Origin: Sulfuricella denitrificans skB26
GTDB lineage: Bacteria; Pseudomonadota; Gammaproteobacteria; Burkholderiales; Sulfuricellaceae
DNA length: 64,000 bases
NCBI RefSeq assembly: GCF_000297055.2
Contig: NC_022357.1
Location: 2,696,501 to 2,760,500 of the forward strand
Direction: 5' to 3'
Each line of letters opens with the position of its first letter. Position 1 is the first letter of the stretch. The notes beneath the pieces were generated by a model, which was not told the DNA's origin, did no database searches, and worked only from the letters and a program-made list of their open reading frames with translations. Of this stretch, positions 63,247-64,000 are shown piece after piece. Made by a program: the position numbers and the translations under genes.

Positions 63247-63666
63247 TCAGAAACTCATGACGACGTCTTGCTCGTCCATGAGTGTCGCCATTTCTTCGGC
63301 AGTCAGCACTTCCACGTCGACGATCAGATCTTCCTCGGTCAGACCGCGGGATTCCAGCGACTCTTTCTCGACGTAGAGCTTTTCGATATCGTAGCCTTCC
63401 AGCGCACGGTAGGTAGGCGAGAAATTCTTCATACCGACTGCTTTGGTGCCCTGGCCCTTTTTAAGCTGGTACACGCCATCGTCCATGAACACCAAGCTGA
63501 CGTCCTGATCGAAAGCGGCGCTGATCAGCACAACTTCAAGAGATTCCAACGCATAGATAGTGCCATATGGCGCTTTACGATTAATGAATGCGAATTTTTT
63601 TACGGTACCCGAGGATTCTTCGTCCATATCGATACCTCCTGTGCTTTCACTCATGACTTCTCCCAA
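63247..63666 (-). CDS. dsrF: DsrF, subunit of sulfurtransferase DsrEFH
   Basis: 139 residues of the DsrF/TusC family with KKFAFINRKAPYGTIYALESLEVVLISAAF and MDDGVYQLKKGQ. No active Cys is expected in the family. Its start directly follows the dsrE stop. Confidence 0.94.
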   Translation of the reverse strand: MGEVMSESTGGIDMDEESSGTVKKFAFINRKAPYGTIYALESLEVVLISAAFDQDVSLVFMDDGVYQLKKGQGTKAVGMKNFSPTYRALEGYDIEKLYVEKESLESRGLTEEDLIVDVEVLTAEEMATLMDEQDVVMSF

Positions 63667-64000
63667 TCAATCGCCGAAGGTAACCAGACGATCCGCCTGG
63701 ATGCCGGATTCAACCAGCTGACCCAGACCGGAAATCCGAAATCCCGACGCCAAATTTTCATTCACGATACCGCGACGCAAAGCAGCAGCCACACATACTA
63801 CCAAGTCAACACCATGCTCTTCCGCCATCTTACTCCAGCGGTTGACGATATTGCGGTCATCCGCAGGCGGCTCGGTCAGCTTGCTCGCATTGTTCACACC
63901 GTCATGATAGAAAAACACACGATGGATTTCGTGGCCCTTGTCAATCGCCGCCTTGGCAAACTGATACGCAGTATCTGCCGCCTGGTGGTTGTACGGGCCT
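63667..64000 (-). CDS. dsrE: DsrE, sulfurtransferase subunit (5' end beyond window)
   Basis: The frame is open to the edge and reads GPYNHQAADTAYQFAKAAID, then HRVFFYHDGVNNASKL. Compared with known DsrE proteins of about 130 residues, roughly the first ten to twenty are missing. The catalytic Cys is in VDLVVCVAAALRRGI. dsrA and dsrB are expected further along on this strand. Confidence 0.94.
   Translation of the reverse strand, partial: GPYNHQAADTAYQFAKAAIDKGHEIHRVFFYHDGVNNASKLTEPPADDRNIVNRWSKMAEEHGVDLVVCVAAALRRGIVNENLASGFRISGLGQLVESGIQADRLVTFGD

Overview
The window reads as chromosomal DNA of a sulfur-oxidising betaproteobacterium, most likely a Sulfuricella-, Sideroxydans- or Thiobacillus-like member of the Nitrosomonadales/Gallionellales. 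This is inferred from the reverse dissimilatory sulfite reductase (rDsr) genes, caa3- and cbb3-type oxidases, the BioC/BioH biotin route, SlmA and an MSHA-type pilus cluster. No rRNA, tRNA, prophage, complete insertion sequence or CRISPR array was found. Most of the DNA is dense operons on the minus strand.

Region 1 (1-12251) is respiratory. CcoN of a cbb3 oxidase has an FNR-type promoter. Next comes an operon of Rrf2 regulator, SCO copper chaperone and FNR. A caa3 oxidase set follows: coxB, ctaD, a 43-residue small protein, ctaG, ctaE, then surf1, an SCO-like protein, ctaB and ctaA. ctaG carries a frame break exactly at its copper-binding Cys-Phe-Cys-Phe motif. A 166-bp MITE-like element abuts the coxB stop codon. 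Region 2 (12252-17976) holds the biotin genes bioB-F-H-C-D behind a small membrane protein, and comF.

Region 3 (17984-35891) is a complete MSHA pilus locus, transcribed E-G-F-B-A-C-D-O-P-Q-I-I2-J-K-L-M-N. The assembly block I-N therefore lies downstream of the pilin block, unlike the Vibrio order. A strong terminator follows mshA. MshE carries tandem c-di-GMP-binding motifs.

Region 4 (35965-51915) has trmL followed by about 24.5 copies of a perfect heptamer. A long same-strand series then runs from a SqrR/BigR-like ArsR repressor through an RND efflux pair, a DUF2892 protein, rhodanese, glutaredoxin, thioredoxin 2 and SecB to an SH3 protein and GpsA. The plus-strand run gpmI-envC-ctpA-moeB follows, then an orphan PDC-domain protein and slmA.

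Region 5 (51970-64000) is the rDsr operon in the order dsrE(partial)-F-H-C-M-K-L-J-O-P-N-R, followed by a lipoamide-dehydrogenase-like flavoprotein. dsrA and dsrB are expected just beyond position 64000. DsrEFH and DsrC relay sulfur. The DsrMKJOP membrane complex and DsrL handle electrons and DsrC-trisulfide turnover, and DsrN makes siroamide. Electrons from sulfur oxidation can end at the two terminal oxidases of region 1. A repeat-derived flavour runs through the window: heptamer arrays, REP-like hairpins and a MITE lie at gene ends or inside operons.
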